Shown here: piece by piece, positions 1 through 7,170 of the stretch
Layout of the letters: the number at the start of each line of letters is the position of its first letter
How positions within the stretch are numbered: position 1 is the stretch's first letter
Source of the DNA: JBAXSK01 sp044358815
GTDB lineage: Bacteria > Cyanobacteriota > Cyanobacteriia > Pseudanabaenales > Pseudanabaenaceae
Assembly (NCBI GenBank): GCA_044358815.1
Contig: JBIKNH010000087.1
Coordinates: 1-16,528, forward strand
DNA length: 16,528 nucleotides
Reading direction: 5' to 3'
Notes under the pieces: generated by a model
The model's input: only the letters and a program-made list of their open reading frames with translations
Databases searched by the model: none
Told to the model about the DNA's origin: nothing
Made by a program: the position numbers and the translations under genes

Positions 1-97
1 CAACAAGTTTTTGATATCCTCTCCTGTTCTTATTCTTTCTGACTGATTTTCTACACTTCCCTTCCTCCTTACTTTTCCGAAAATGAATCCACCCTGC

Positions 98-165
98 TAA
101 ATCCCCCTTAGAAAGGGGGACTTTTTTAGTCTTTTCCCACCTTTTTAAGGGGGCCAGGGGGGATC
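98..165. repeat. MITE-like palindromic G/C-run repeat
   Basis: An inverted repeat of 8 bp, TCCCCCTT (102-109) and AAGGGGGA (113-120), is separated by AGA. A second, imperfect C-run/G-run palindrome follows at 136-165. The whole block starts with CTAAATCCCCC and ends with GGGGGATC, so its outer ends are roughly complementary. Blocks of this type (C-run, short spacer, G-run, repeated and inverted) are common dispersed intergenic repeats in cyanobacteria. It lies 116 bases upstream of the Uma2 gene and could also form a strong RNA hairpin. The repeat structure is seen directly; that it is a dispersed family member is inferred from general knowledge. Confidence 0.6.
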
Positions 166-266
166 AATCATTATTTTTAGCGAATATGTAGACTTCCCAA
201 ACACCCTCTTAGTGTTCAGATAAACTCTCAAGTTCAACTATCATAAATTTATCGATCTAGAGCAGT

Positions 267-273
267 AAAGGAG
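267..273 (+). promoter_or_regulatory. Shine-Dalgarno site inside a duplicated 10-mer
   Basis: AAAGGAG lies 8 bases before the ATG at 282 and fixes that start. The decamer GAGCAGTAAA occurs twice, at 260-269 and 271-280, so the ribosome-binding site straddles a short direct duplication. Confidence 0.6.
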
Positions 274-281
274 CAGTAAAT

Positions 282-869
282 ATGACCAGTGTTGTAATTG
301 AAGAAGCACCGCAGGCAATAGCTGTAAAGCAAAAACTAACCTTAGCAGAATTTTTGTGCTTACCAGAAGTTGATGGCAGCTATGAACTAGTCGATGGAGA
401 AGTCATTAAGAAAATGTCACCCAAGTTTTTTCATTCTAGATTGACATCTACTATTTGGCTAGAATTATCGGCTTGGGCAAATGGCATCGGACAAGTAATG
501 ATCGAATGGTCAGTAATCTTAAAAAACCAAGGAAAAGATTGGGTTCCCGTACCTGATTTGCTATATGTTTCTTATGATCGTCTAGCCGCAGATTGGCGCG
601 AAAATGCCCCTTGTCCTGTTATTCCTGAATTAGTTATCGAGATCATATCTTCCGAACAAACTTTTAATCAATTAGTCCAAAAAACCACTGATTATCTTGC
701 CGCAGGAGTTGACCGCGTGTGGGTAGTGTATCCGCCAATGGGCAGTGTGACTGTGTTTTTTAATAATCAACCGCCAGAGACTTATCAAAAAGATCGCCTA
801 TTAACTGACCCACTCTTCCCGAATCTTGCAATTACTTCAGAACAGATCTTTCTGAAAGCAGGAATTTAA
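282..869 (+). CDS. Uma2 family (DUF820) putative PD-(D/E)XK endonuclease
   Basis: This 195-residue protein has the full Uma2/DUF820 layout. An N-terminal LTLAEFLCLPE segment (19-29) is followed by the YELVDGEVI strand pair (34-42) and the nuclease core: VPDLLYV with Asp92, then PELVIEIIS with Glu120. After that come Lys134 and Tyr138, and the RVWVVYPP strand (145-152) typical of the family. Uma2 proteins are very abundant in cyanobacteria and are predicted to have a restriction-endonuclease fold, but their biological role is not established. Length is normal for the family. The start is set by AAAGGAG 8 bases upstream. It stands alone, with no partner gene on either side. Family assignment is secure; enzymatic activity is inferred. 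Confidence 0.88.
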   Translation: MTSVVIEEAPQAIAVKQKLTLAEFLCLPEVDGSYELVDGEVIKKMSPKFFHSRLTSTIWLELSAWANGIGQVMIEWSVILKNQGKDWVPVPDLLYVSYDRLAADWRENAPCPVIPELVIEIISSEQTFNQLVQKTTDYLAAGVDRVWVVYPPMGSVTVFFNNQPPETYQKDRLLTDPLFPNLAITSEQIFLKAGI

Positions 870-1069
870 GGAAATTCGATAAATTTAGAGATAAATAAAA
901 TCAGATAAAACAAATTATATAGAATCAAATAAAATAAATAAAGATTAGTGAAACATTAGCAAAGGTGATGACTTAGGCTTGTTAAGCTAACTGCTGTCAA
1001 TGGGTTTCCTTAATTGAACTACCCCATAACATCTTCATTAACTTCCGCTATTAAACTTCGCTAATATCT

Positions 1070-1567
1070 ATGCCAACTACTCTTGACTTAGTGGCTTTGC
1101 GTGCCGCAGCTTTGACAAATCATAACGGCTACCGCACCACCCACCGCAGTCCCGCCATGACCATGCAATCTGCCCTAGATACCACCTGCCAACAATGGGC
1201 TGAATATCTCGCAGCCAATGGCGTATTCCAACACAGTACCCCCGCCCAACGGAACAATGCTGGGGAAAATATCTATGTTTATTACACGACCGCCAGCGCT
1301 CCAGCAGCAGAAACCATTGCTAAAGATGCTGTAGCCAGTTGGTATAACGAAGTCAAAGACTATGACTATGTAAAGGCGCAATTTGCCTCTAACACCGGAC
1401 ATTTTACCCAAGTGGTCTGGAAAGCCAGCACCGGCTTAGGTACAGGGGCAGCTATCGGTACTAAAGTCATGAATGGCACCACGTTCAACGCTATTTATGT
1501 CGTATGCCAGTATGCACCCGCAGGAAATATGACCGGAGCCTTTGCCGCCAACGTTCTGAAGCCTTAA
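1070..1567 (+). CDS. CAP/SCP domain protein (PR-1-like), no signal peptide
   Basis: This 165-residue protein is almost entirely a CAP (cysteine-rich secretory protein, antigen 5, PR-1) domain. NHNGYR (17-22) is the opening helix. GENIY (65-69) and GHFTQVVWK (110-118) are the two CAP signature blocks, and VVCQYAPAGN near the C-terminus is the closing strand. The four residues that usually form the CAP cavity are present: His55, Glu66, Glu94 (in WYNE) and His111. Bacterial CAP proteins are usually exported, but this frame has no signal peptide. The preceding in-frame codons reach a TAA at 1052-1054 with no other start, so a missed leader is unlikely unless the frame is disrupted. No clear ribosome-binding site is visible. 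Most likely role: a cytoplasmic or non-classically exported CAP protein of unknown ligand. Confidence 0.85.
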   Translation: MPTTLDLVALRAAALTNHNGYRTTHRSPAMTMQSALDTTCQQWAEYLAANGVFQHSTPAQRNNAGENIYVYYTTASAPAAETIAKDAVASWYNEVKDYDYVKAQFASNTGHFTQVVWKASTGLGTGAAIGTKVMNGTTFNAIYVVCQYAPAGNMTGAFAANVLKP

Positions 1568-1598
1568 TCTCAGAACCTTAATCGCAAAATAAGCAAAT

Positions 1599-1640
1599 AG
1601 ACCCATTCCTAATGTTTGGTGAACATTTAGCGATGGGTCT
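1599..1640. terminator. Hairpin between convergent genes, possible bidirectional terminator
   Basis: AGACCCAT (1599-1606) pairs with ATGGGTCT (1633-1640). Inside it AATGTT (1611-1616) pairs with AACATT (1622-1627). It lies 31 bases after the CAP stop and 45 bases beyond the stop of the minus-strand HTH gene. Neither side has a clean U-tract, although the minus-strand exit is T-rich. The hairpin is seen directly; its function as a terminator is inferred from position. Confidence 0.5.
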
Positions 1641-1685
1641 AAGTAATTGGTCTTCATTAACAATTCAAAGAAATAGTTCAACAAA

Positions 1686-2852
1686 CTAATTCAAAGAATA
1701 AACATTGCCATCGAAAAAGAGCCGAGTAATGCCTTTTTTGACTAAGTGATCCTGAGTGGCATAAATCAGATCACCAGGAAACTTAATGACTCGTTGATTG
1801 TGATTAGAAAACCGCCGCGCCACCCGATGGTTCCCAAATACTGGCACAGTTCGCGATGAATTTTCTTCGTCAGGAATCATGCCCAAATCCTGGAACTCTC
1901 GCAGGGGGCGTGTCACAATCTCTGCCGCCTTGTCCACCACCATATAGCAGGTCAAAGGTAATTCCGCTTCATTCAGAGGCAAAATCGTGATCACTCCCTG
2001 ACGCTGATAACCTGTCAGATAAGCACCACCGAGATTCGCTACATCAAGATCCTCAGGTTCTTCAAAATCCTCATCATCATCTTCAGTATCTTCGAGATCT
2101 TCATCATCTGCATCTTCATCTGACTCGTCGAGATCGTCCGTTAGATGCAGTTTACTACTGAGGGTTTGGGGCAGATCATCATCTTCATCACCGAAATCAT
2201 CTCCCACCATCTCATCGATCTTGTCCAACTCCACCGCTGACTCATCATCCACATGGGGCAAATGGGACAACTCATCGGCAATTTCATCGGCGATTTCTTC
2301 CACTGCCTCCTCTAAACTCTCTTGAGGTAGCACCCGCACCAAGTTATGGGCCAAGTTATGGCTATGGGTCTGATTGCCATGGACCGGCGCAGTTTTGGCG
2401 GTAATGGCTTCAACCTCTAAAGGCAATTGCACCACCGCAGTTTTGGACTTGGGTGCAGACGCAACGCGCTTAGAACCACTGGACCTGAGGACTAAACGAT
2501 GATCATCACTGTGATCATCGATATCATGATCCACCTCAGGCTCTGATGCCACCTGACCGATAACCACCGTCGCACTGATGTCATCTTGAGCCACCGATAC
2601 AAAGTCAGCGCTACTGTCCAAAGTAACCCCTGCCGACGTATCACTCTTAGCTTTCCGTCGCCCTTTCATTTGATTTTTTTGAGCGACAATTTCCCGATAT
2701 TCCTCCGGCGACATCATATCTTGCAAGAGTCGCAAGACCGTGCTAGAACTAATGCCAAACTGCTTAGCCAACTGTGTAGTTGTGGCATCAGTTTCGCAGT
2801 AGAGCCGCAGAATTTCCTGCTTGACGCTATTTGCAAGTTTTGAGACAGCCAT
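1686..2852 (-). CDS. HTH protein with long acidic linker and conserved C-terminal domain
   Basis: This 388-residue protein has three parts. Residues 11-45 form a helix-turn-helix of the transposase/Hin type (QLAKQFGISSSTVLRLL at 27-43), followed by a basic stretch KGRRKAK (63-69). A long low-complexity middle becomes extremely acidic from about 180 to 272, almost all Asp and Glu. The last 115 residues (about 274-388) form a folded-looking domain rich in beta-type segments (GVITILPL, CYMVVDKAAEIV, TRLFFDGNVYSLN). I do not recognise a named family; the architecture suggests a DNA-binding regulator or nucleoid-associated protein. There is no transposase catalytic domain and no repeat boundaries, so it is not an IS gene. 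The ATG at 2852 has only a weak upstream AAGCGG. It is a single gene transcribed away from the DUF2808 gene. Confidence 0.7.
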   Translation of the reverse strand: MAVSKLANSVKQEILRLYCETDATTTQLAKQFGISSSTVLRLLQDMMSPEEYREIVAQKNQMKGRRKAKSDTSAGVTLDSSADFVSVAQDDISATVVIGQVASEPEVDHDIDDHSDDHRLVLRSSGSKRVASAPKSKTAVVQLPLEVEAITAKTAPVHGNQTHSHNLAHNLVRVLPQESLEEAVEEIADEIADELSHLPHVDDESAVELDKIDEMVGDDFGDEDDDLPQTLSSKLHLTDDLDESDEDADDEDLEDTEDDDEDFEEPEDLDVANLGGAYLTGYQRQGVITILPLNEAELPLTCYMVVDKAAEIVTRPLREFQDLGMIPDEENSSRTVPVFGNHRVARRFSNHNQRVIKFPGDLIYATQDHLVKKGITRLFFDGNVYSLN

Positions 2853-3157
2853 CCGCTTGGTAATTGGTGAAGGTTTAAAATCTATTGTGGTCTATTGAGT
2901 GTATTTTGTGACCATCTCCCATCTTAGCGCTTTTAGGCGGGTCATGGTCGATTGCCGCAAATTAAGTTTAGGTCTTTGTTAAGATTTAGTAGCAATCTTG
3001 ATCTTTACAGCATTTGGAACAATTGGGGACGTGATGCGATCCATAACTTAGGGTGAGTCAGGCATCACCAAAGGTACTTGCTCGCAGCATTAAGCAGTAT
3101 TAAAAAGAGTAAAACAAGACTAAAACATTGCACAGCGCAACAAATTCCAAGAAAAAT
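2853..3157. other. Divergent intergenic promoter region
   Basis: This roughly 300-base spacer separates the minus-strand HTH gene from the plus-strand DUF2808 gene, so promoters for both must lie here. AAGATT (2981-2986) and AATCTT (2994-2999) form a small inverted repeat after TTGTT, and might be an operator or a promoter element. I see no RNA gene, no additional reading frame with coding character and no large repeat. Confidence 0.35.
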
Positions 3158-3715
3158 ATGCAGCAAAATTTAAAGCGAAACTTAATTCGATATGGTTGGC
3201 TCGCCGTGACTGCGGTAATGGGTTTCTGTGTGCCTGTGGTGGGCATGGGAACAGTCAGCGCCCCCGCCACTGCCCAAAATAACGTCATTCTGTTTGGTCC
3301 TAATGGTGCCAACACCTTCCCCTATACGATTCGTTCTAATAGGGTCAGACAAATGAACAACAGTGTTAATTTGTATGCCACCCTGCGCCAAGGTCGCGCC
3401 GTATCCGAAGTCCACATCAACTATGCCAGTGGCTTAGGGGGAGTCTTCAATCCTGAAAATATGAAGGTTAAATTCCGAGCCAGTGGTAATGAAATTCCCG
3501 TTAGCAATTTCACGTATAACCCTGAATTGAATAGTGTTCGGATCACGTTTAAAGATCCCATTGAACTACCCACCAACAAGGAAATCGAAATTTACAGCAC
3601 TGGCTGGAGTAACCCCAGTAGTCGTGGCATGTATGCTGTGGATGTGTTTACCATCGGTACGGAAGCTAATCCACAGATGAGGTTTATCGGTCAGTGGCTC
3701 ATTGACATCAGCTAA
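3158..3715 (+). CDS. DUF2808 domain secreted protein
   Basis: The protein is 185 residues from the ATG at 3158. A TTG 30 bases upstream is in frame, but the ATG start gives a normal signal peptide and is preferred. The N-terminus is basic (QQNLKRNLIR), then hydrophobic (about 12-35), with a likely signal peptidase site near SAPATA/QN (residues 35-40). The mature part matches DUF2808: a FGPNGANTFPYTIRSNRVR-like start, YATL, an Asn/Pro-rich FNPENMKVKF segment, then PIELPTNKEIEIYSTGWSNPSSRGMYAVDVF. This domain is found almost only in cyanobacteria, in exported proteins of unknown function with a predicted beta-sandwich character. The gene stands alone and converges on the J-domain gene. Family call is firm; no biochemical role is claimed. 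Confidence 0.85.
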   Translation: MQQNLKRNLIRYGWLAVTAVMGFCVPVVGMGTVSAPATAQNNVILFGPNGANTFPYTIRSNRVRQMNNSVNLYATLRQGRAVSEVHINYASGLGGVFNPENMKVKFRASGNEIPVSNFTYNPELNSVRITFKDPIELPTNKEIEIYSTGWSNPSSRGMYAVDVFTIGTEANPQMRFIGQWLIDIS

Positions 3716-3723
3716 GCAATTTC

Positions 3724-3755
3724 TAGCCAAATACTTCCTAGCTAAGTACTGGCTA
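3724..3755. terminator. Two-tier hairpin after the DUF2808 gene
   Basis: TAGCCA (3724-3729) pairs with TGGCTA (3750-3755), and TACTT (3732-3736) pairs with AAGTA (3744-3748), leaving a 7-base loop. It begins 8 bases after the TAA of the DUF2808 gene. There is no run of T after it, so it may be a transcript-end stabiliser rather than a classical intrinsic terminator. Confidence 0.45.
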
Positions 3756-3783
3756 AACACTGCCACTATTCAAGACTGTTAAT

Positions 3784-3803
3784 CCTCTTGTTTTTTGAAG
3801 AGG
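3784..3803. terminator. Hairpin with T-rich loop at the end of the minus-strand pair
   Basis: CCTCTT (3784-3789) pairs with AAGAGG (3798-3803) around a GTTTTTTG loop, 12 bases beyond the stop of the J-domain gene. The stem is short and the T-run sits in the loop rather than after it, so terminator function is uncertain. Confidence 0.3.
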
Positions 3804-3815
3804 GTCTAGGAAAAA

Positions 3816-4754
3816 CTATTTACCACCCCAGCCAAAAAAGCCGCCTTTTTTCTCAGGGGGCTTGGTTGGGGCGGGGGCAGCACTAAGTTGTTGGAGATAC
3901 TTTTGGGCTACGGCATCTTGGGGATCTAGTTTCAGGGCTTTTTGGAAACTTGCCTTAGCCAATGCCGGAACATTTTGATTCATTTGCACCGTGCCCTTGA
4001 GGGTGTGAATCTTGGCATTATTAGGATCGAGCTTTTCGGCGGCAGTTAGTTCCTTGAGGGCATCTGCCCATTGTTTTTTGCCAACAAACAGTTCTGCCAT
4101 ATTCAAATTCCGCTGTGCCGGCGAAACTGCGGGACGAGGTGGGGCACTGGCGGCATTATTGGCAGAAGTATTACTAGAAGCATTGGCAGCAGCGACCGAT
4201 GGACTGGGGGCATCAGGGGTAGCTTGTCCAATGGTGGCAGATACACTGCTACTACCCGTAGTAAAAGTTAACTGATTTTGGGTCATCACATAGGCGAGAT
4301 TCAGTTCACTCAGATCTGCGGTGTATCGCAAAATATCATTTAAGCTCTGATATTGTTGGGGGGCTATTTGGTCAATGTATTGGTTATAAGTAATTTCATG
4401 GGGCATCTGATAAAGCTTTTTGGCTAACTCAGCGGTTAAGGGTGGTACTGTGCCTTTTTGTTTGGCATCTTTTGCCACCATCCGCAAGGTCGCCAAATAT
4501 TCCCCCCGCTGGCGATCGCTGTTGAGGATTTGGTAAGCGGGGCTGACCATTTTTGAGAAATATTTTGTGGCTAGCTCTTTTTCGGCATCGGTGCGCCCAA
4601 ACACATCGGGATGCAACACCTTAGCTAGTTGCAGAAATTTTTTGCGAATTTGTCCTGCGTTGGTCGTCAGGGATAAACCTAAGATGGCATAGTGATCAGG
4701 AATCCCCAGTAAGGTCAATCCGCGATCTATTTGAAAGGTCGTTGGTGTTCCCAT
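3816..4754 (-). CDS. J-domain protein with C-terminal TPR repeats
   Basis: The protein is 312 residues from the ATG at 4754. An ATG 9 bases further upstream touches the ribosome-binding site, whereas AAGGAG sits 9 bases before 4754, so 4754 is preferred. Residues 20-90 are a J domain: DHYAILGLSLTTNAGQIRKKF, then the diagnostic HPD at 48-50, then AYQILNSDRQRGEYL. J domains stimulate DnaK/Hsp70 ATPase. An Ala/Ser/Asn/Pro-rich linker (about 165-210) leads to roughly two tetratricopeptide units (AELFVGKKQWADALKELTAAEKLDPNN and AKASFQKALKLDPQDA), which are protein-binding repeats. The tail is Gly/Lys-rich (KKGGFFGWGGK). There is no Zn finger or DnaJ C-terminal domain, so this is a specialised J protein. 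Its first 28 bases overlap the upstream solute-binding protein gene, implying translational coupling. A HIP1 octamer lies inside at 4512-4519. Confidence 0.85.
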   Translation of the reverse strand: MGTPTTFQIDRGLTLLGIPDHYAILGLSLTTNAGQIRKKFLQLAKVLHPDVFGRTDAEKELATKYFSKMVSPAYQILNSDRQRGEYLATLRMVAKDAKQKGTVPPLTAELAKKLYQMPHEITYNQYIDQIAPQQYQSLNDILRYTADLSELNLAYVMTQNQLTFTTGSSSVSATIGQATPDAPSPSVAAANASSNTSANNAASAPPRPAVSPAQRNLNMAELFVGKKQWADALKELTAAEKLDPNNAKIHTLKGTVQMNQNVPALAKASFQKALKLDPQDAVAQKYLQQLSAAPAPTKPPEKKGGFFGWGGK

Positions 4755-5638
4755 AAATTCCATCTCCTTAGTATCTGTTCCAGTTTACCCTCTTGACGCA
4801 TTTGCGTTAAGGCATTGTCAAGGGCTTTTCTGAGGGCAATGTCATCCTTGTGGACAATTGCCACCAATCGGATGCCTAGCATGGGTCCGCTCACCACTTG
4901 CAGGGTGGGGTTATTCTGGGCTTGCCATACCGCCACTGGTTCATCAAGGACCATGGCATCCAGTTGGCGGTCCTTTAACTGGGCTAACATCCGGTCAATG
5001 TCCCGGGAAGCAAAGACCCGAATTGCCCCGCCTCGGTTTTTGTTATAAGTTTCAATGATTGCTGCACCGCCGCTGTTGGGCACTACGCCGACCCGTTTAC
5101 CCACCAAATCTCGCAATGCCCCAAATCGCGGACTGTCGCGCCGGATCAAAATTCGCTGGGAACTGCGGTAATAGGCAACGGTTTCCACAAATTTGCCCTT
5201 AGTGCTGCCAGTTTCTAAGGCTCCTTCTTCCCTCGCGCTGAGAATTAAGTCAATTTGCCGTCCTTCTAGGCTGTCGGTTTGGCTGCTCCAAGGTAAATTC
5301 ACCGGACGCGCTTCTACGTTGAGTTTTTGGGCTAGTTCCTTGATAATTTCCCATTCAAACCCATCATAAAATTCAGTTTTGGGATTCCAGAATAAATAAG
5401 GACCGCCAAGGGAAGCATCCACCCCCACCCGCAAATGTCCGCGCCGTTGGACTAGGGCTAAGCTACTGTCTTCATTCGCCATTGCTGCCGAGTTCAGACC
5501 TAAATCAGTCCCCAATCTAACCCGCAAATCACCAGTCAAGGGTACAGAAAAAGTGAGACCATTGCCTAACCAGCCCGCCGCGAAAACGGTCATGGCAAAC
5601 AGATGAACTAAAGGTGATGCACCAGATGACAACTTCAT
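4727..5638 (-). CDS. Extracellular solute-binding protein, family 3 (PBPb-type)
   Basis: This 303-residue protein has a hydrophobic N-terminal stretch (about 8-32) that fits a signal peptide or anchor. From about residue 65 a family 3 periplasmic amino-acid-type binding domain follows: LALVQRRGHLRVGVD starts lobe 1, and YDGFEWEIIKELAQKLNVEARPV is the standard second motif. Then come GRQIDLILSA (127-136) and the hinge region YYRSSQRILIRRDSP, followed by LVGKRVGVVPNSGGAA (lobe 2) and LDNALTQMRQEGKLEQILRRW at the end. Such proteins deliver polar solutes to ABC permeases. No permease or ATPase gene is adjacent in the right arrangement, so it may act with a distant transporter or as a sensor. The ATG at 5638 lacks a clear ribosome-binding site. 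The 3' end overlaps the J-domain gene by 28 bases. Confidence 0.82.
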   Translation of the reverse strand: MKLSSGASPLVHLFAMTVFAAGWLGNGLTFSVPLTGDLRVRLGTDLGLNSAAMANEDSSLALVQRRGHLRVGVDASLGGPYLFWNPKTEFYDGFEWEIIKELAQKLNVEARPVNLPWSSQTDSLEGRQIDLILSAREEGALETGSTKGKFVETVAYYRSSQRILIRRDSPRFGALRDLVGKRVGVVPNSGGAAIIETYNKNRGGAIRVFASRDIDRMLAQLKDRQLDAMVLDEPVAVWQAQNNPTLQVVSGPMLGIRLVAIVHKDDIALRKALDNALTQMRQEGKLEQILRRWNLWEHQRPFK

Positions 5639-5823
5639 GAATTAATTGAACTTACTTGAATTTAAACGCAATTTTTAATTAAACAATTCAAAAAACAATC
5701 CAAAAAACTTGGGTGATTTAAGCAATTTATAGCAAAACAGATTTCTGGCTGTATCCCAAACAAACCCGTATCCCAACCCATCTTAGACAAAGGATTCGAG
5801 GGGAAATCAATCCGCCAACTTGC

Positions 5824-6846
5824 TTAAATTTCAACCATAGGGGATTTTTCAGGATCTTTTTCCTTGCCATGACTTTGTTTGATTCGTTCAATAAAAAACT
5901 CTTCTAAACTTTGCCGCGCCAATTGCATACTTAATAAATTGACATTTTGCAACTGTAACTGAGAGAGAAAACTAGGCAGATCCCCAGCAAATTCCCCATG
6001 CCAGTAGTCTGCTTCATGGCTGAAATGGGTCAGCAAAGAACTCAGTAAGTTAATATCGCCACCTTGCCCTTTCACTTGATAACTATTCGTAGTGCCTAAC
6101 AATTCCTGAAGGGAACCTAAAGCGATTAGTTCTCCCTTATTTAAAATGCCAATACGATCACAAATTAATTCCACATCAGACAAAATATGGGTATTAAAAA
6201 ATACTGTCTTACCCTGTTTTTTGAGCAACAAAATTAACTCGCGAATCTGATACCGCCCCACCGGATCTAAACCAGACATTGGCTCATCTAAAAATACAAT
6301 CTCCGGATCATTAATTAACGCTTGGGCTAAACCAATTCGTTGCACCATCCCTTTAGAATATTGCCGTAATTGCTTCTTCCGTGCCACAGACTGAGGCAAC
6401 CCCACCAAATCCAACAGATCAGCAATCCTTTGGCGGCGCACCTTCGGCTCTAGCTCGAAAATACTGCCCATAAATTCCAGCAGTTCCCAGCCCGTTAAAT
6501 AATCGTAGTAATAGGCATTTTCAGGCAAGTAACCGATTTTAGCTTTGCTTTGTTGATGTCCCAAAGGGTAGCCAAAAACCTCTCCCGAACCACTGCTAGG
6601 GGGAATAATACCCAATAAAATTTTAAGCAGTGTAGTTTTTCCCGCCCCATTGGGTCCCAATAAACCAAAAGTTTCTCCTTGGTACACAGTCACCGAACAA
6701 GACTGAAGGGAGTTAACTTTTTGATTGAGCCAAAAGCCAGTGCGATAATTTTTAGTTAATTGGTTTGCCACAATGGCAGGCACAGGGGAAGTCTCGCTAG
6801 GACCTTGTGACTCTAGAGCAGATTCTGTGATGGCAAATTCAGTCAT
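5824..6846 (-). CDS. ABC transporter ATP-binding protein (ABC-2/CcmA type)
   Basis: The protein is 340 residues from the ATG at 6846. An in-frame TTG at 6882 would overlap the preceding hydrophobic frame and is less likely. Walker A GPNGAGKTT is at 64-72, the Q-loop equivalent LPEN at 107-110 and the signature YSKGM at 163-167. Walker B IVFLDEP is at 183-189, the D-loop SGLD at 191-194 and the switch His at 220. The PEN and YSKGM variants are typical of ATPases that pair with ABC-2 type permeases (gliding, antibiotic or polysaccharide export). Residues about 250-340 form the usual accessory C-terminal region. No ABC-2 permease gene follows in the 185 bases before the next gene, so the partner is elsewhere or lost. 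A 54-codon hydrophobic frame ends 10 bases upstream. Confidence 0.88.
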   Translation of the reverse strand: MTEFAITESALESQGPSETSPVPAIVANQLTKNYRTGFWLNQKVNSLQSCSVTVYQGETFGLLGPNGAGKTTLLKILLGIIPPSSGSGEVFGYPLGHQQSKAKIGYLPENAYYYDYLTGWELLEFMGSIFELEPKVRRQRIADLLDLVGLPQSVARKKQLRQYSKGMVQRIGLAQALINDPEIVFLDEPMSGLDPVGRYQIRELILLLKKQGKTVFFNTHILSDVELICDRIGILNKGELIALGSLQELLGTTNSYQVKGQGGDINLLSSLLTHFSHEADYWHGEFAGDLPSFLSQLQLQNVNLLSMQLARQSLEEFFIERIKQSHGKEKDPEKSPMVEI

Positions 6847-6856
6847 AAGGATACAG

Positions 6857-7021
6857 TTAGCACAAAGAGTGTAATCTACCAATTAACCCCAACAATGGTA
6901 ATCCTAACAATGGGGCAGCAACTAAGACTATGGAAACTTCCAGCCCCAAAGCAACAGACAAAGATCGATCAGGCTTTTGAAGCAATGCTTTAGCATAAAG
7001 AGCTTGCCCCACAGGGATCAT
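6857..7021 (-). pseudogene. Hydrophobic C-terminal remnant (or tiny membrane protein) abutting the TnpB element
   Basis: The minus-strand frame from 7021 to the TAA at 6857-6859 encodes 54 residues beginning MIPVGQALYAKALLQKPDRS. It then forms one long hydrophobic segment (residues 21-50, VALGLEVSIVLVAAPLLGLP). The sequence looks like the end of a polytopic membrane protein. Its only ATG coincides with the right end of the transposable element, and the frame stays open into the element. It stops 10 bases before the ABC ATPase start, which fits an operon partner such as a permease. The simplest reading is a 5'-truncated gene whose front was lost when the element inserted or during later rearrangement. 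I cannot assign a family. A genuine 54-residue protein cannot be excluded. Confidence 0.5.
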
Positions 7022-7170
7022 TGACACTCCCCGCGAGTAAAGCGACGGGGATTCCTGATTCAGCGAGACAACTTACCAAGCAGACTTGCATCAACTTGAC
7101 AGAGGTCGAACTCTCCACAGGCGCGAATTTGGGTATGCCCTACCCTATTTAGACCCTTAGCTAAGATATT
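7021..7170 (-). ncRNA. Predicted omega/reRNA scaffold overlapping the tnpB 3' end
   Basis: TnpB proteins are known to use an RNA that overlaps the tnpB 3' end, continues to the element's right end and takes its guide from the flanking DNA. Here the region from the zinc-finger codons to the right-end hairpin (7029-7050) is the expected scaffold. The guide would be the flanking bases 7001-7020 read on the minus strand. The 5' limit is a guess; only the hairpin and position are seen. Confidence 0.4.
7029..7050. repeat. Right-end hairpin of the TnpB element
   Basis: CCCCGCG (7029-7035) pairs with CG-A-CGGGG (7043-7050) with one bulged base and an AGTAAAG loop. It starts 10 bases beyond the tnpB stop. 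Imperfect hairpins of this kind are recognised by TnpA in IS200/IS605 elements. Confidence 0.65.

Noticed and set aside
1175..1411. 78-codon minus-strand frame inside the CAP gene
   Set aside because: It lies fully antisense to a well-supported CAP domain and has no family features or ribosome-binding site.
6895..6993. 32-codon plus-strand frame opposite the hydrophobic remnant
   Set aside because: The minus-strand frame there has a long membrane-like segment, and its stop lies 10 bases before the ABC gene. The plus-strand frame has no ribosome-binding site.
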